A stretch of 64,000 bases of DNA from Pelecanus crispus (Eukaryota > Chordata > Aves > Pelecaniformes > Pelecanidae), in the NCBI RefSeq assembly GCF_030463565.1, contig NC_134643.1, forward strand, positions 1,932,001 to 1,996,000, given 5' to 3'. Under the pieces are notes generated by a model. The model did no database searches, was not told the DNA's origin, and saw only the letters and a list, made by a program, of their open reading frames with translations. Shown here in pieces: positions 12,963 through 25,500 of this stretch. The stretch's first letter is position 1, and the number at the start of each line of letters is the position of its first letter. The position numbers were made by a program, and so were the translations under genes.

Positions 12963-13295
12963 GCAGCTTTGCTGCAGATGGAGATGGAGAATGGAGAATG
13001 TCTGGTGGACTTTTATAGATCTTGTTGAGTGGCTTGTGTAGGCTGGAAAAGGAGAATCTTCTATCTTATGATGCATTGTTATCCGTGGACTGGAGTGGAG
13101 CGTACCAACGCCATGTTTCACCTTCCTCACACCCTCTGGTCCTCCTCCTACAGCTACCCAAGGAATTGAACCCACAGTCAGTGGGTATGGTTTCTTGTTA
13201 TGTTTAATACAGTTTCAGTGTGGAGCATCCCAAAACCCACATCCTCTTCCCATTCCTTAACTACGTGCTCTAGTTGCCTGCACAGTGTAGCAGGG

Positions 13296-13474
13296 CTAAG
13301 GGATCAGCTCGTTGATCATGGGAATGATCAACGATCCACTGAACCCAGCGGATACTGTTTGATTTCTGATTTCCATTAAATCATTTATGTGATCTGCTGC
13401 ACTCAAAACCACACAGTCATTGTCCCAAAGTTCAAAATCAATATCCCAGAACACTGAATGTTCCTGCCTTAGAG
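13296..13474 (-). other. Unassigned open stretch, possible downstream TSGA13 exon
   Basis: An acceptor-like AG at 13475-13476 is followed by 58 open codons to a TAG. This frame matches the phase left by the exon at 13602-13752. The peptide is acidic and hydrophobic (contains FWDIDFELWDND). It shows no convincing match to what I remember of the TSGA13 C-terminus, and the polypyrimidine tract is weak, so it may be chance or an old repeat. Confidence 0.15.
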
Positions 13475-13601
13475 CTGTGACTCTCTGGCCCTCAACACAA
13501 CTTGATAGTTTAAAAAATAAGCTTGTTCCTTGTGTATTGATTATCTGTGGAGTATTTTACCATTCAAAGTTCCTTTTTGGTGTAAAACACCATGTGGTTA
13601 C

Positions 13602-13752
13602 AATTCAGCTCAGGGAGGTGATTGTTTGTTATGATCAGTGTTGTCTTATCTTGATTGAACAGTGAAGATCTGACCATAACCGCCATGCATCTTCTGCAGC
13701 TATTGAGAAGTTTCTGAAATGCATCACTGTTAGATGGTGTAAAGTCTCTCTC
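13602..13752 (-). CDS. TSGA13: TSGA13-like exon with conserved QDKTTLIITNN block
   Basis: This exon is 50 codons plus one base. The strongest family signal in this gene is the NQDKTTLIITNNHLP segment preceded by DAFQKLL. The donor is AATT|GTAACC. The exon is fully open. Confidence 0.6.
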
Positions 13753-14833
13753 CTGTACCGGGATGAAAGGGAGGGCTGAATTAGAAGAACCAGCTCCATA
13801 TATCCATTTTACAATTACAGAAGTAGGAGACCTGTCCTCCTGCACCAACCTTGAGTTGCCTGGGCCCACTTTTTGCCGAGGGGATAACCTGGAGACACCC
13901 CTGTCTCCAGCAGAAGCACGCAGAATGTAAGAAGAATCACCCTCACACCAGCACTCCAGTGGTCACCAGGTGTATTTCCATAGTGATTCCATATCACCAG
14001 TGATTTCCATAGCTGGACTGTTGTGTTTAACAGGCATTTGTGTCTCTCCTGTGGAGTTGTCTAGATCATGTTTGAACCAGCTTCTCTTTATCTGTGACAG
14101 CTGTTCCTCAGAGAAGGGCTCAGGCATATAAGGGCTTAGGCACTGCATCTGCTCCAGCCTGCCTGCTGGAGTAAGTAATATTTTATCTTGAAGGAGCATG
14201 CATTACACCCTCCGTTATGCTGGTGAAATGACCTCCCATGGGTGGCAGATCAGTGAGGTTTGATCCTAAGACCTCCAGACGTCAGTGTAGGTGTCACCTG
14301 AGCTAGAGAACATATGCCCCAAGGACTGCTCTGCCTGTCCGTTTGCTTTTGAAGGATCTAATCCCAGGGCATTTTTTTCAGTTTTTAGTGGTATTTTTCT
14401 TCTTATGCAGACTCAATGGCAACAGCAACTTTAATGAGAAGGAGTAATATGAAAATATAACTCACCCCTCCTTTGGTCACACTGGGGAAGGACCATGCCC
14501 TGAAACATGCAGTCTTTCATCCACAGAGAAGTTCTGTAAAATGAAGTGCTCACTATCTGTCAGCCCCGTAGCTGCCTGGGACTGGACAAATTGCCCCTGC
14601 CCTGAGTGCTGTGTCCTAAAAGGTGACGACTTAGTATCAACAGCGACATTTAAGATGCTGCTGCTTCCAAGTGAAACAGCAGTTAATAGCTTTGCAGAGT
14701 TGGGATGTTAATCCACTGGTGTAGCCAGCATGTTTGCTAGCAGAGGAAACGGTGCTGCCTTCACTTACCAGGTTGGGAATGTTGGCATGCTCTTTCTCAT
14801 GCCGTAAGGAAACTCTTTTCATGCTTGCCACCT
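13602..14833 (-). CDS. TSGA13: Testis-specific gene 13 protein-like, two exons
   Basis: Two minus-strand exons, 14769-14833 and 13602-13752, have consensus acceptors (TTTTATCCCCAG; CCCGGTACAG) and donors (GTAAGT; GTAACC) and join in phase 0. The join reads ...HANIPNL then ERDFTPSNSDAFQKLL..., followed by LFNQDKTTLIITNNHLP. From memory, human TSGA13 has PNL followed six residues later by P, then ALQKFL and a QDKTLLIMTNN block with the same spacing and no gaps. In human, TSGA13 also lies immediately upstream of COPG2 on the same strand, which this arrangement reproduces. The protein has no established biochemical role; expression is reported in testis. The N- and C-terminal exons were not found, so this entry is partial. 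It could be a decaying copy, but both exons are open and splice sites are intact. Confidence 0.62.
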
Positions 14834-16592
14834 CTGGGGATAAAATGAAAACAAGGTAATACGTTAGCAAATATGGTAATCAAAACCTGTATCTTGCTAA
14901 ATACAGTAGCACTGATCTCTGCAGACACTTTAGGTGATAAAGCAGTCTGAGATGATAAAACATTAGGTCATGATTGCATTTATAAGCAACTTTCTTTTCA
15001 AAGCTGGACTTCGCCTAGTATTTTAGTAACCCAGTCATGAAAGAGATCTTATTTTCATCACAGTTGCCCAAATTCTCCTGCTTATAATGCTGTCTCCTTA
15101 TGTTTACATGGGATTTTTCACAATCAAGGACATTATAAAGACTCTTGTATGGTAATGTGCAGGTATTTATACTTAACCATGTTACTTTCATGGGCCACTG
15201 AGGTGCAGCCAATTTTGAGCCAGAAAGTTTAATAGTACAGACAGTAATTTTGGGCAAGACACAAAGAACAGAGTGGCCATTTCTCAACTACTCAAATGGG
15301 AACAGGGCCAACTTCTGACTTTATTACGTTTTCCTGAAGAATTCCTAGAGAATAAGTTAAGATAGTTGTTTTCCAATTAAAAAAAAAAAAAAAAAAGACA
15401 AATAGGCTGGAGTGGTGGATGAATTAATTCAGTGTCTATTTTTGTAGAATTGTGAAATGCACGGGAGGAAAACAATCTAAAAAATGTCATGAATATCACA
15501 GAGTTACTTCATGTTTCTGTTTTTCCTTTCCCATACTTTGTCTGGACATCTCCAGTCCAGACAACCACTCTCTCTCATATTACATTTGTCAGCTGTGAAA
15601 AAATGATTGGCAGTGCTGCAAAATAAACAGTACAGCTAAGAATCTCAAACACCATTTTATATAACTGCTCGAGTGATTGAGAAACTTCTTTCCCACCAAG
15701 CGCTGCAGTACACTTTATACTTGTTTTGCCAAATGGGAGAAGTTTACTGCATTCAAAAACCCAGTGGCTTTTAAGAATTTAAGCCCCTTAGGCTATTCGG
15801 AAGTTTTTGAGACCTCACTAAACAGCATTAATTTTCAAACAAACAGCTTGACCTGTACAAGCAAGGTGGAGGTGGCATTTCACTCAACTCTTTTTCTTCC
15901 ATGTTGTAGCTGTTCTCCAGCTCGGCACAAGTTCAAGGTGAGATCCAGCTGAGAAAGCTGGGGCTGCTTTACCTTTCTGATCACCGGGGAGAATCACGGC
16001 TGTGCGTAAGTCATGCTGGAGGTACTGCTACCGCGGTCGTGGTGCCACCAGCATGCCCTTCCTTGCTTGTCTCTGTGACATCCTCACATTCAGTGCCAGG
16101 ACATCTGCTCACAACATTAATTAAAATTGACAAAGATGGAGTGTTGTTACTAATGTGACACTGTGTGAAATGTTTGAAGGCAGAAGTCAAAAGATGTGGA
16201 TGGCTGCTAATTGTCCTCCCTTTGACAGCAGGGCAGAATTAATCTTCCTGAGTACTGGGTGTCTCAGAGTTAGGCATCCTGTTTGGGCTTCATTTTCAAT
16301 GGCAAGAAGAATGTAGCTTCAGAGGGTAATTTATCTGAGATAACTGTGTTGGGACATCTCACCCAGAAATTCCCAAATTATTTGCTGACCGGGTCTGAGA
16401 TGTCTGCAAAGGGCTTAAAGGCAGCTCTGCACCCCCTGCTCTGAAAAATTGAGGTAACAAAGTACCCTGTGAGAAAAAGTAAAAAATTATCTGTAACAGG
16501 ACCAGGGCAAAAAAGCATTTATGTATGCATGCTAAAAAAAAGGATTGTAAATGTTGTGCAGAACCCTGAATTGAATTACATGCAGCTGCAGC
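14834..16592. other. Non-coding interval, no feature resolved
   Basis: AT-rich sequence containing a poly-A run near 15380-15397. The 5' exons of TSGA13 would be expected here, but I could not identify them. Confidence 0.4.
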
Positions 16593-17813
16593 AGGTGGGT
16601 TGACCCTGGCTGCACACCAAGTGCCCACCAAAGCCGCTCTATCACTCCCCTTCTCAACTGGACAGGGGAGAGAAGATATAATGAAAAAGCTCGTGGGTCA
16701 AGATAAGGACAGGGAGATCACTCACCAATTACTGTCATGGGCAAAACAGACTCGACTTGGGGAAAATCAGTTTAATTTATTGCCAATCAAAACTGAGTAG
16801 GGTAATGAGAAATAAAACCAAATCTTAAAACACCTTCCCCTCACCCTTCCCTTCTTCCCAGGCTCAACTTCACTCCCAATTTTCTCTACCTCCTCCCCCC
16901 CTGAGCAGTGCAGAGGGACGGGGAATGGGGGTTGGGGTCAGTTCATCACACATTGTCTCTGCCGCTCCTTCCTCCTCAGGGGGAGGACTCCTCACACTCT
17001 TCCTCTGCTCCAGCGTGGGGTCCCTCCCACAGGAGACAGTCCTCCATGAACTGCTCCAGCGTGGGTCCTTCCCATGGGCTGCAGCTCCTTACGAACTGCT
17101 CCAGCGTGGGTCCCTTCCATGGGTGCAGCCCCTCAGGAGCAGACTGCTCCAGCGTGGGTCCCCCATGGGGTGCAGCCCCTCAGGAGCAGACTGCTCCAGC
17201 GTGGGTCCCTTCCATGGGTACAGCCCCTCAGGAGCAGACTGCTCCAGCGTGGGTCCCCCGCGGGGTCCCCAGCCCTGCCAGCAAACCTGCTCCAGCCTGG
17301 GCTCCCCTCTCCGTGGGTCCACAGGTCCTGCCAGGAGCCTGCTCCAGCGTGGGCTTCCCATGGGGTCACAGCCTCTTCAGGCACATCCCCCTGCTCCAGT
17401 GTGGGCTCCTCCCCGGGTGCAGGTGGATCTCTGCTCCCCCGGGGGCCCCCATGGGTGCCGGGCACAGCTGCCTCACCGTGGGCTGCACCAGGGCTGCAGG
17501 GGAATCTGTGCTCCGTGCCTGGAGCACCTCCTGCCCTCCTTCCTCACTGACCTTGGTGTCTGCAGAGTCGTTCCTCTCACATGTTCTCACCCCTCCCTCC
17601 AGCTGCAGTTTGTGCCCATTTATTTTTTCCCCCCTTCTTAAATACATTATCCCAGAGGTGCTACCACCGTCGCTGATGGGCTTGGCCTTGGCCAGCGGTG
17701 GGTCCATCTTGGAGCCGGCTGGCATTGGCTCTGTCAGGCATAGGGGAAGCTTCTAGCAGCTTCTCACAGAAGCCACCCCCTGTAGCCCCCCCCACTACCG
17801 AAACCTTGCCACA
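16593..17813 (-). mobile_element. Solo LTR of a 1.2 kb avian endogenous retrovirus family (copy 1)
   Basis: On the minus strand the element starts TGTGGCAAGG (complement at about 17804-17813) and runs to about 16593. It contains a TATTTAAGAAGGGG TATA-like region (complement near 17630-17645), a GC-rich tandem array and an AATAAATTAAA polyadenylation region near 16775. The same sequence occurs in the opposite orientation at 47635-48858. No gag/pol/env flanks it, so it is a solo LTR. Long open frames inside it come only from the internal tandem repeat. Confidence 0.8.
17040..17260. repeat. Minisatellite inside the LTR, unit about 45-50 bp
   Basis: Several tandem copies of a unit containing CTGCTCCAGCGTGGGTCCC followed by CATGGG and CAGCCCCTCAGGAGCAGA. 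The equivalent array in the second LTR copy lies at about 48185-48410. Confidence 0.85.
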
Positions 17814-18541
17814 CAAACCCAATACACAAAGGAAGAAATCAGTCTGAGGAATACTCCCATTTAATAGCTTTTATTTAAAATAAATTCACAGTATTTCAAA
17901 TCCTAGCCAAAATGTTCTCAGTTTTTAATTTTTCTATTTTCCTTATGCTGTGATTCAGCAATTAGTAACACTGGAGCTGTTCACTGCTCCATTATTAGCA
18001 ATTCAAATATAATTTGCATCAAGTGTAAACTAGTATTGCTTTAGCTAGCACTAGTATTATGCTCTTATTCACTTTGCAGGCTGGGAAGAGCAAACAATAC
18101 CTGATCTGGCATAGGGCCAGCTGATACATGAGGAATTCATCACCATTTTTTGAACCAACTTCAAACAACAGATGGAATTTATATTGGATCAGTGCTTTGC
18201 GACATATAGTTGTAGTAGGGCTTGATTCAGTTCAAAAGTTTTAAAGCTAGATTTACTTATCATTAAACCATGGCCTTAGAAACTGTATGTTTCTTTGTCT
18301 GTGAAAGCGTATTAGACCTGCTCAGAAAAAATTATCGAAGCTTAAGATACAAGTGACCCTGCAAGGTTACTCTGGGTAGTATTTTCTGTGTTGGCCTTAA
18401 AACCCCCAAATTCTGATATGTGTGTCGGCAAAGTATTACCCTGATGGGCCAGAAGGCAATATAATAATGCTGCATAACATTGCCTCAGCATCCTCTTGCC
18501 CTGTTACAGTGCACAAAGGAACAGTAGTTCTGTGTAACCCT
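17814..18541. other. Intergenic, no feature recognised
   Basis: AT-rich sequence between an LTR and a CR1. No gene or repeat is identified. Confidence 0.5.
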
Positions 18542-19046
18542 CAGTACAAGAAGGACATTGAGTTGCTGGGGCATTGCTGGAGCGTGTTCAGAGAAGGGCA
18601 ACGGAGCCGGGGAAGGGTCTGGAGCACAGGGCTGGTGGGGAGCGGCTGAGGGAGCTGGGCGTGTTCAGCCTGGAGAAGAGGAGGCTGAGGGGAGACCTGA
18701 TCGCTCTGCAGCTCCTGACAGGAGGGTGCAGTGAGGTGGGTGTTGGTCTCTTCTCCCAAGCAGCAAATGACAGGATGAGAGGAAATGGCCTCAAGGTGCA
18801 CCAGGGGAAGTTTAGATTGGTTATTAGGAGACATTTCTTCATGGAAAGGGTCATCAAGCATTGGAACAAGCTGCCCAGAGAAGTGGTTGAGTCCCCATCC
18901 CTGGAGATATTTAAAAGATGTGTAGATGTGGCACTTGGGGACATGGTTTAGTGGTGGACTTGGCAGTGCTAGATTAATGGTTGGACTTGATGATCTTAAA
19001 GGCCCTTTCCAACCTAAATGATTCTATTATTCTATTATTATTCTAG
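18542..19046 (+). mobile_element. 5'-truncated CR1 LINE
   Basis: Plus-oriented copy. It encodes the ORF2 C-terminus ([17 protein letters not shown], then [18 protein letters not shown]) with frame breaks, then the 3' UTR ending in a degenerate ATTCTATTATTCTATT tail. Confidence 0.92.
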
Positions 19047-19338
19047 TAAAATAGCCAGCATGTGTGTAGAAGTTGCAGTCACATCTTCCTATGGATGAAA
19101 CTTTCGTTTTTGTAAGTTCCCTGTGCTAATATCCGACCCTCTCACATCCACTTTGGAAATTCACAAGGCCAGACAGGATATAGGTGAGAACGGGTTGGAC
19201 AGTATGAACAAATCCAAAGCCATATTCATCCTTAGGTGGTTGACATTAACTAGTAAAATCCCACTGTTCTGCCATCACAATCTATGCAGAAAACTCTGCA
19301 AAAACACAAAGCCAGAAGTTGCTTTGTGGAAGCACCTA

Positions 19339-19860
19339 TCATAGAATCATAGAGTCTCCTATGACAATGACCCGTCTTTTTTTCTTTATGCACGGGGTTT
19401 TGATGCAGGGCATAGGCCAACTTAGCCTCGATGAGACCTCCAAGCTGGATGAACCATCATCCTCGTTGTTCGGTTCCACTTGCAGGGCTTCATTCCTATT
19501 ATGTAAGGGCCCCTGGGAAGGTGGGGCAGCCAGAGGAGACACGCTTACTGCATCAGGTAGGAACTTGTCACCTTTGACCCCTATCCCTTAAGTCACTGTG
19601 TTCATCCGGGCAGAGAGAGGGTAGGGAATCCTCCGTATCCTGTGTCCTGCCTGCCTGTTGGGCCTGTCTCAGGGAAGGCAGGATGAGATTCCAATAGTGT
19701 ATCTCTCTCATGCTCTCCCTGATACTCCTCAAGCTGCTCACCTCCTCCCGGAGCTCTGTCACTAAGCCGAGGAATTCCTCTACCTGGGTGCACGTCCCAC
19801 AGGTGTGCTGCAGCCTGACACCTGGGTGGCAGCACATTCCCACCGGAGCTCCGTCTGGGA
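19339..19860 (-). mobile_element. CR1 LINE ORF1 fragment (5' region of the element)
   Basis: Minus-strand reading includes CGTC plus a heptad-like stretch (FLGLVTELREEVSSLRSI), which resembles the Cys-containing/coiled-coil part of CR1 ORF1. After a frame change it continues to KKKRRVIVIGDSM, which resembles the start of the esterase-like segment of ORF1. At 19339 the sequence abuts an ATAGAATCATAGAG motif typical of a CR1 3' tail, suggesting an internally deleted copy. This is the only CR1 copy in the window that keeps ORF1 sequence. Confidence 0.65.
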
Positions 19861-21216
19861 AGCTGCCTCAGTCGTGGGTGCAGAGCTTAGAGAGGCCATG
19901 GCTTTCTGCCGGGTGGATACCATTGCTCCTTCGCTGTCTTCCTACATGCCCTTATATCAAAAATACATTTCTCACCCCCACTGCATTTGTCTTTTGTAAT
20001 GCCGCTTGTTATCCATCAGTCCCTTCAGCTTTGTCTTCCCATTTATAAGTGTCCCATCAGTCGCTCTGCTGCCTCCTTCGTGTGGTCTCTGTGTGCTGTA
20101 AGACACTTGCCAAACTCACCTGCTGGGCTGTCTGCTTAATGTGAGTTTTCTTGATTTGTTCTTAAAAATAAATAAATGCAATTTTGCTGGTTCTCTTTTC
20201 CAAAGATCTATTTGGTTTTTATACCACCCATCTGGCTATCTAGAAACCATCTAGCAGGCGACAGTTACATTACCAGTAAAGCTAAGTTTGCTATCAAGAC
20301 CTTCCAGCACAGCAAAACGCTCCTGATGAGCTTGATTTACACAATAAAACACATCCTTTTCCCTCAAATGCTGAATTAAAAATGCAGCTTAAGTTGTCAG
20401 TAGGCTTGCTGTTTGTGGCTTCCTGCTTTCTACACTGCTGCTCCTTGGTACAGAATAAAAAAGAGACTTTCTGGACCCCTCCAGGAGGTTTCAGATGGAA
20501 GGCCAAGATGCATTCTTCTTGCATCCTTTCTAGCAGAGCAGTAGAAAGTGTCCTTTCCAGCAGACCAATATGATGGTGTCATGGAAGCAGTGACAAGAGG
20601 AGCCAGCTGGGAGGCACGCAGAGGAGCTGAGCGTAATGCGCCACAGCTGCCCTGGCTTTGCTAACATAGCAGGACCAAAGAGCTTAATTTCATAATCCAA
20701 TCAACAAATTAGCAGAGTGGGGGAAGAACAACCATGAATCTGTTTGAAAGACCCAGTGGTAGCTGGTTTGCCATCAGCCAGGCAACTAGGACTGTCAGAA
20801 CTGTGTCATGGTGCCAGGTATCTATTTATCTGGTTTGATATCCCAGGAAATGTCAGATGGATCAGCCTCAAAGCGTCCCATCTGCTATCAAGTCCCTGGT
20901 ACTGGCCAGAAGGAAGATGAGCCCTATAAAAGGACATTGTGGATAATCTGTTACAAGAGCTGTCATTTTGGTCTCTGGAAAATTAGAGACTAGTTTAAGG
21001 TCTAGGTTTAAGGTCTAGGACTGGTTTTAGGTCCATTGTTTTGGATTAAATGTTTCTCTTTAATTCTATCCACAGGCAATACAGAAAAGTGACCAGCTGG
21101 TTTTGTGGGTAGGTTTTTGCTTGTAAGGACTTCTGCTGTCTAACAGTGTGTTGTGTTATGTGGCTTTCCCTTTCTGAGGTTCTGGGTTTACTACTTTCTC
21201 CTTTCACTTTGGCATG
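19861..21216. other. Intergenic, no feature recognised
   Basis: No conserved open frame or known repeat seen. Confidence 0.45.
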
Positions 21217-21779
21217 TGTCGTGGTTTAGCTCCAGGCACCATCTCAGCACCACGCAGCCGCTCGCTCACTCCCCCTACCCCAATGGGATGGGGGAGAGAA
21301 TCGGAGGAGTAAGAGTGAGAAACACTCCTGGGTTGAGATAAGAACAGTTTAATAATTGAAATAAAGTAAAATAGTAATGATAATAATAACAATATAATAA
21401 TGATAATAATAATATACAAAGCAAGTGATGCACAATGCAATTGCTCACCCCCCGCTGACTGATACCCAGCCAGTTCCCGAGCAGCGATTGCTGCTGCCCA
21501 GCCAACCCCCCCCAGTTTCTATACTGAGCATGACATCATATGGTATGGAATAGCCCTTTGGTCAGTTTGGATCAACTATCCTGGCTGTGCCCCCTCCCAG
21601 TTTCTTGTGCACCTGGCAGAGCGCGGGAAGTTGAAAAGTCCTTGACTGGCATAAGCAGTACTGAGCAACAACTAAAACATCAGTGTGTTATCAACATTCT
21701 TCTCCTACTAAATCCAAAACCCAGCACTGTGCCAGCTACTAGGAAGAAAATTAACTCTATCCCAGCCGAAACCAGGACA
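21217..21779 (-). mobile_element. Solo LTR, TGTCCTGG family, minus orientation
   Basis: Bounded by TGTCGTGG and CCAGGACA. The immediately flanking 5-mers are GCATG and GCGTG, an imperfect target-site duplication. It contains a (TAA/TGA)n AT-rich tract at 21365-21420 and a CATGACATCAT motif near 21530-21540. There is no internal retroviral sequence. Confidence 0.85.
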
Positions 21780-22061
21780 GCGTGCCATGAGACCTCTGTA
21801 CTGTTCCTGAGGAATACACGCTTTCTCATAGTCCTCTCCAATGTCTTCGGAGAGTTTTTCCATATCTCTGAGCATTCAAAATTCCTGTTCTCTGCATTTC
21901 CTTGAGTTCACATTGTCTGCAAAATGGGATGACCACTACTGTCCACTAGTTCACAGGGAACAGGCTTGTTTTTCAATCGCATAATTAATGCAGAGGGATT
22001 GCACTTAATATTTCTGATTCTGCTTTTCTGTACAATCCAGCAAAGACAAATTCAGAACTAG

Positions 22062-22579
22062 TGTCCTGGTTTCAGTTAATTTTCTGCCTAGTAGCTGGTA
22101 TAGTGCTGTGGTTTGGATTTAGTATGAGAATAATGCTGATAACACGCTGATGGTTTAGTTGTTGCTAAGTAGCATTTATACTTGTCAAGGACTCTTTAGC
22201 TTCCCATGCTCTGCCAGGTGCAGAAGAAGCTGGGAGGGAGCAGAGCCAGGACAGCTGACCCAAAGTGGCCAAAGGGCTATTCCAGACCACGTGAAGTCAT
22301 GCTCAGTCTGTGAACTGCGGGGAGCTGGCTCGGGGACAGCGATCGCTGCTTGGGAACTGTCTGGGTATCAGTCAGTGGGTGGTGAGCAATTGCATTGTGC
22401 ATCACTTGCTTTGTATATTTTTTTTCCCCCTTCCTTTTCTGTCCTATTAAACTGTCTTTATCTCGATCCATGAATTTTACTTTTTTTTTTTCCAATTCTC
22501 TCCCCCATCCCACTGGGGAGGGGGAGAGTGAGCGAACAGCGGTATGGTGTTTAGCTGCCTGCCAGGTTAAACCACAACA
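22062..22579 (+). mobile_element. Solo LTR, TGTCCTGG family, plus orientation
   Basis: Starts TGTCCTGG at 22062 and ends CCACAACA at 22579. The flanks ACTAG and ATTAG fit a 5-bp target duplication with one change. It belongs to the same family as 21217-21779 but is in the opposite orientation, 282 bp away. Confidence 0.85.
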
Positions 22580-25500
22580 ATTAGCTGCATTCTTTCAGTT
22601 GAAAGTTTGAATTACCGTTCAAGTATGATTAATCTGTCCAAATCCCCTGACACCATGCTTGTTTTCATGTAATTGTCTACAGTCTTCTGTAGGCAAAAAT
22701 TCAAGTGGTGGACCAGAGTGTTGCAATAAAAATTGTTTGTTTTACTCTTCTGAGCAGCATAAGCTTGAACAACAAGCAGGTTCCCTTGGTCTCTGAAATG
22801 AGGGAGGTGTAGAGGACATCTTTATTTCCCTACTGTAATCATGGGACGTGCTGTTGGCTGAAGCTAAGAGGTGTGTTACACCATAAATAGTATATTATGG
22901 GAGGGAGGGAAAGAAGAAAGTGCTTGCAGTCTAGCTAGGTGTTTATACAGTCTTACTATTTGAGAGAAAACAGATTTGGGATCTTCCACGAACTGAGACC
23001 ATGTGACAGGATGTATATGCTCTCCCGTTTATAGGGAAACATCAAGTACATTGGGTCACAGTGCGTCTTCTTGGTTTTTGTCCTAAAATCCCGCTCCTGC
23101 AAAGTGTGGTGATATTGGTTCTTTTCTCAATGCTACTGTAGGTCCAGCAGCAAACTGCCTTTTTATTAGATTTTTCCAATGATGTTAATTCATTGAATGC
23201 TTAAATGTATCTCTTAAAACATAAGCTACTCCATTTTGTTCAAGACATGGGCAACCTTCCTTCTGCAAGGTGGGAAGTTGTAGACAGTTACCATTAGCTT
23301 CTGCAGTTCTCCCCATGAATGAAGGAGAAATTAAGGACTCTCTTCCCTAATGATTACATCCAACAGCTTAAGAAAACAGCATTCGAAGGGGCAATTGCAG
23401 GCCAGTCCAAGTTTTGTAGATCTAAATCTCAACATCAGCTGAATACCAGGCAGCAGGCAGGACAGAGCAGAGGGCTTATTTCCATATTTCAAAGCAAGTG
23501 TCTCTGAAATGGTGGCTGCAAATAGTTAAATACCCCTTTTTTTTCGTCTCCTTACAAAATATCCCATGATCCACAAAAGTGAGAGAGGTAGTTGGTATTT
23601 TTTGCAAAACTACGTCTTGTCTTTCTGCTCATGCTAAAGCTTTACTAGTTTAGACATATGAAATAATTTGAAATCTTTGCAGATATCTTCTAGTCCTGGC
23701 CAGGATCTCTAATGGAAACCAGCTAAATTGTACCCAGAAAGTGCAAATTTTTCCTGCAGGCTCCAAGGGAGTTGAAGGCAACTGGGTTGAGTGGGATTAT
23801 TTATTTATATTGCCGCTGCGTAAAGCTGGGAGAGATGTGTCCTCCTCTGCTAGTAGACTTTCAAAGTCATGGACCTGTTGACTATTAACAGGCATAGCAT
23901 GGTGTTTGGTGAGTATTAGCACCTACTCAGACTTCTTCAGTAACCAATTCCCCACATGAGAGCCTGAGGTTAAGAGAGGAAATCTGTGTGTAAGACTGGC
24001 GTAGAGCAACTTTCAGAGCTGGAGTGATGTGGTTTTAACCCTCAATTCCAGTAACATAGGAAAAGAACTTGAAAAGTTACAGATATCGACAAAGAAAGAC
24101 GAGGTGCTCCAAAATGTAATATTTTAGTTTGTCTTTTGTGTCTAGTAAAATATGGTATATATCACAACCATGATATATGAGCTTGGCATTCATCTTTTTG
24201 AAAACAACCCCCATATACTTGCATCTTATTGAAAGCTAAAAAAAATTAAGAATATGGATAGTTTCCAAGACTGAGTTCTTCACCATGACAAATAACTTGT
24301 TCCTACTATATAAACTGTTCCAGCATCACTTTTCTACAGTGATTAGTCCATAGCTCAGATTGTAATCTATCTTGGCTACTTATGCTATGATCACATCTGT
24401 GTGGAATTAACGCCAGAAAAATGCCTGCTCTTTTAAAAATTGTATTAATTTATAACGAATGTTAGCATTGTAAATGGCCCTTGGCTTCAAACAAGACATC
24501 TCATTTCAGAAAGTACAGATTAATGAAAAATAAGTTCAGTCTGGGGCTTTTTCCTCACTTCTTTTCTGCTACTGTTTTCAGAAATCCGTGTCATTCCTTG
24601 TTGGAAACCTAGTGCTCTGCACTACTTCATCACTTTATCTCTGAATTTAATTCACTAATGTGACTTTCCTACTTCAAGCGCAGGTCCAAACTCTGAATGC
24701 TTTGTTACTGGGGGTGAGGAGGGTCTGAATTTCATCCTCTTTGGCTAACTCTAGTGGCAGCACTCCTCAGCTGTCATGCAGATGTTAAGGCTCCACAGAT
24801 GTGCTTGAGGTGCTGTGCAAGCCTTTCCCTCGCTGTGTTCACCGTCTCCCCACCTCTCTCAAGCTCCCCTGCTCTTGGATCCTTTGCCCCATCCCAAAGT
24901 CACAGCGGCAGCCACAGGGAGACTTTTCTCCTGCAGGAAGGACACACTTCTCGGTTGCATGTTTTCCTGTGCTTTATGCAAAGAAAGTGGGGGTTTTTGG
25001 TACCTTGACAATACTAAAAGGATTAGTAAGAAAAGCGGGAAGCTGTAAACGAGATATACAGAGACACAAACCCATCAGGCAAACATAATGAGGGTAAAGA
25101 TGAGAAACAAACTTCATTACTCACGCTAATTGATGGGCTGTCAAGATACTGCAGGTGACCTGGGACTTTGTGGTTGACGTGGATGTGAACCTGCAGGTCC
25201 TGGATATTGGGGGAGTTGGTGAAACTGCAAACCAGTGAAGGAGTGTGCAGGGGAAGAGGATCAGGGAGGGAAAAAAAGGAGGAATAACCAGAAAAGGGTA
25301 TACAAAGGGCCAGTTGGGTGTAAAACAGGGCTGGTCACTACACTTGTGTGACCCAACCCTGTGCCTGGTCACCACAGTCTGTCTGTCATCTTATCAAACC
25401 CTTTCTTAACTAGGTCTCTGCGTAATCTCACATCTCAGGGACGAAACGTGTCTAACCAGGAACAAGTTTGTTCTTTCAGAAGAAATTTCTCGCTTTAACC

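Noticed and set aside
16908-17756. A 282-codon open frame and its mirror at 47772-48527 that look like a duplicated protein gene
   Set aside because: Both lie within copies of one LTR family and owe their length to the internal tandem array; the encoded repeat changes frame between copies.
21204-21440. Hydrophobic isoleucine/leucine-rich frames in LTRs (also 31872-32170)
   Set aside because: They are translations of the ATT/TAA-rich tract of the LTR, not a membrane protein gene.
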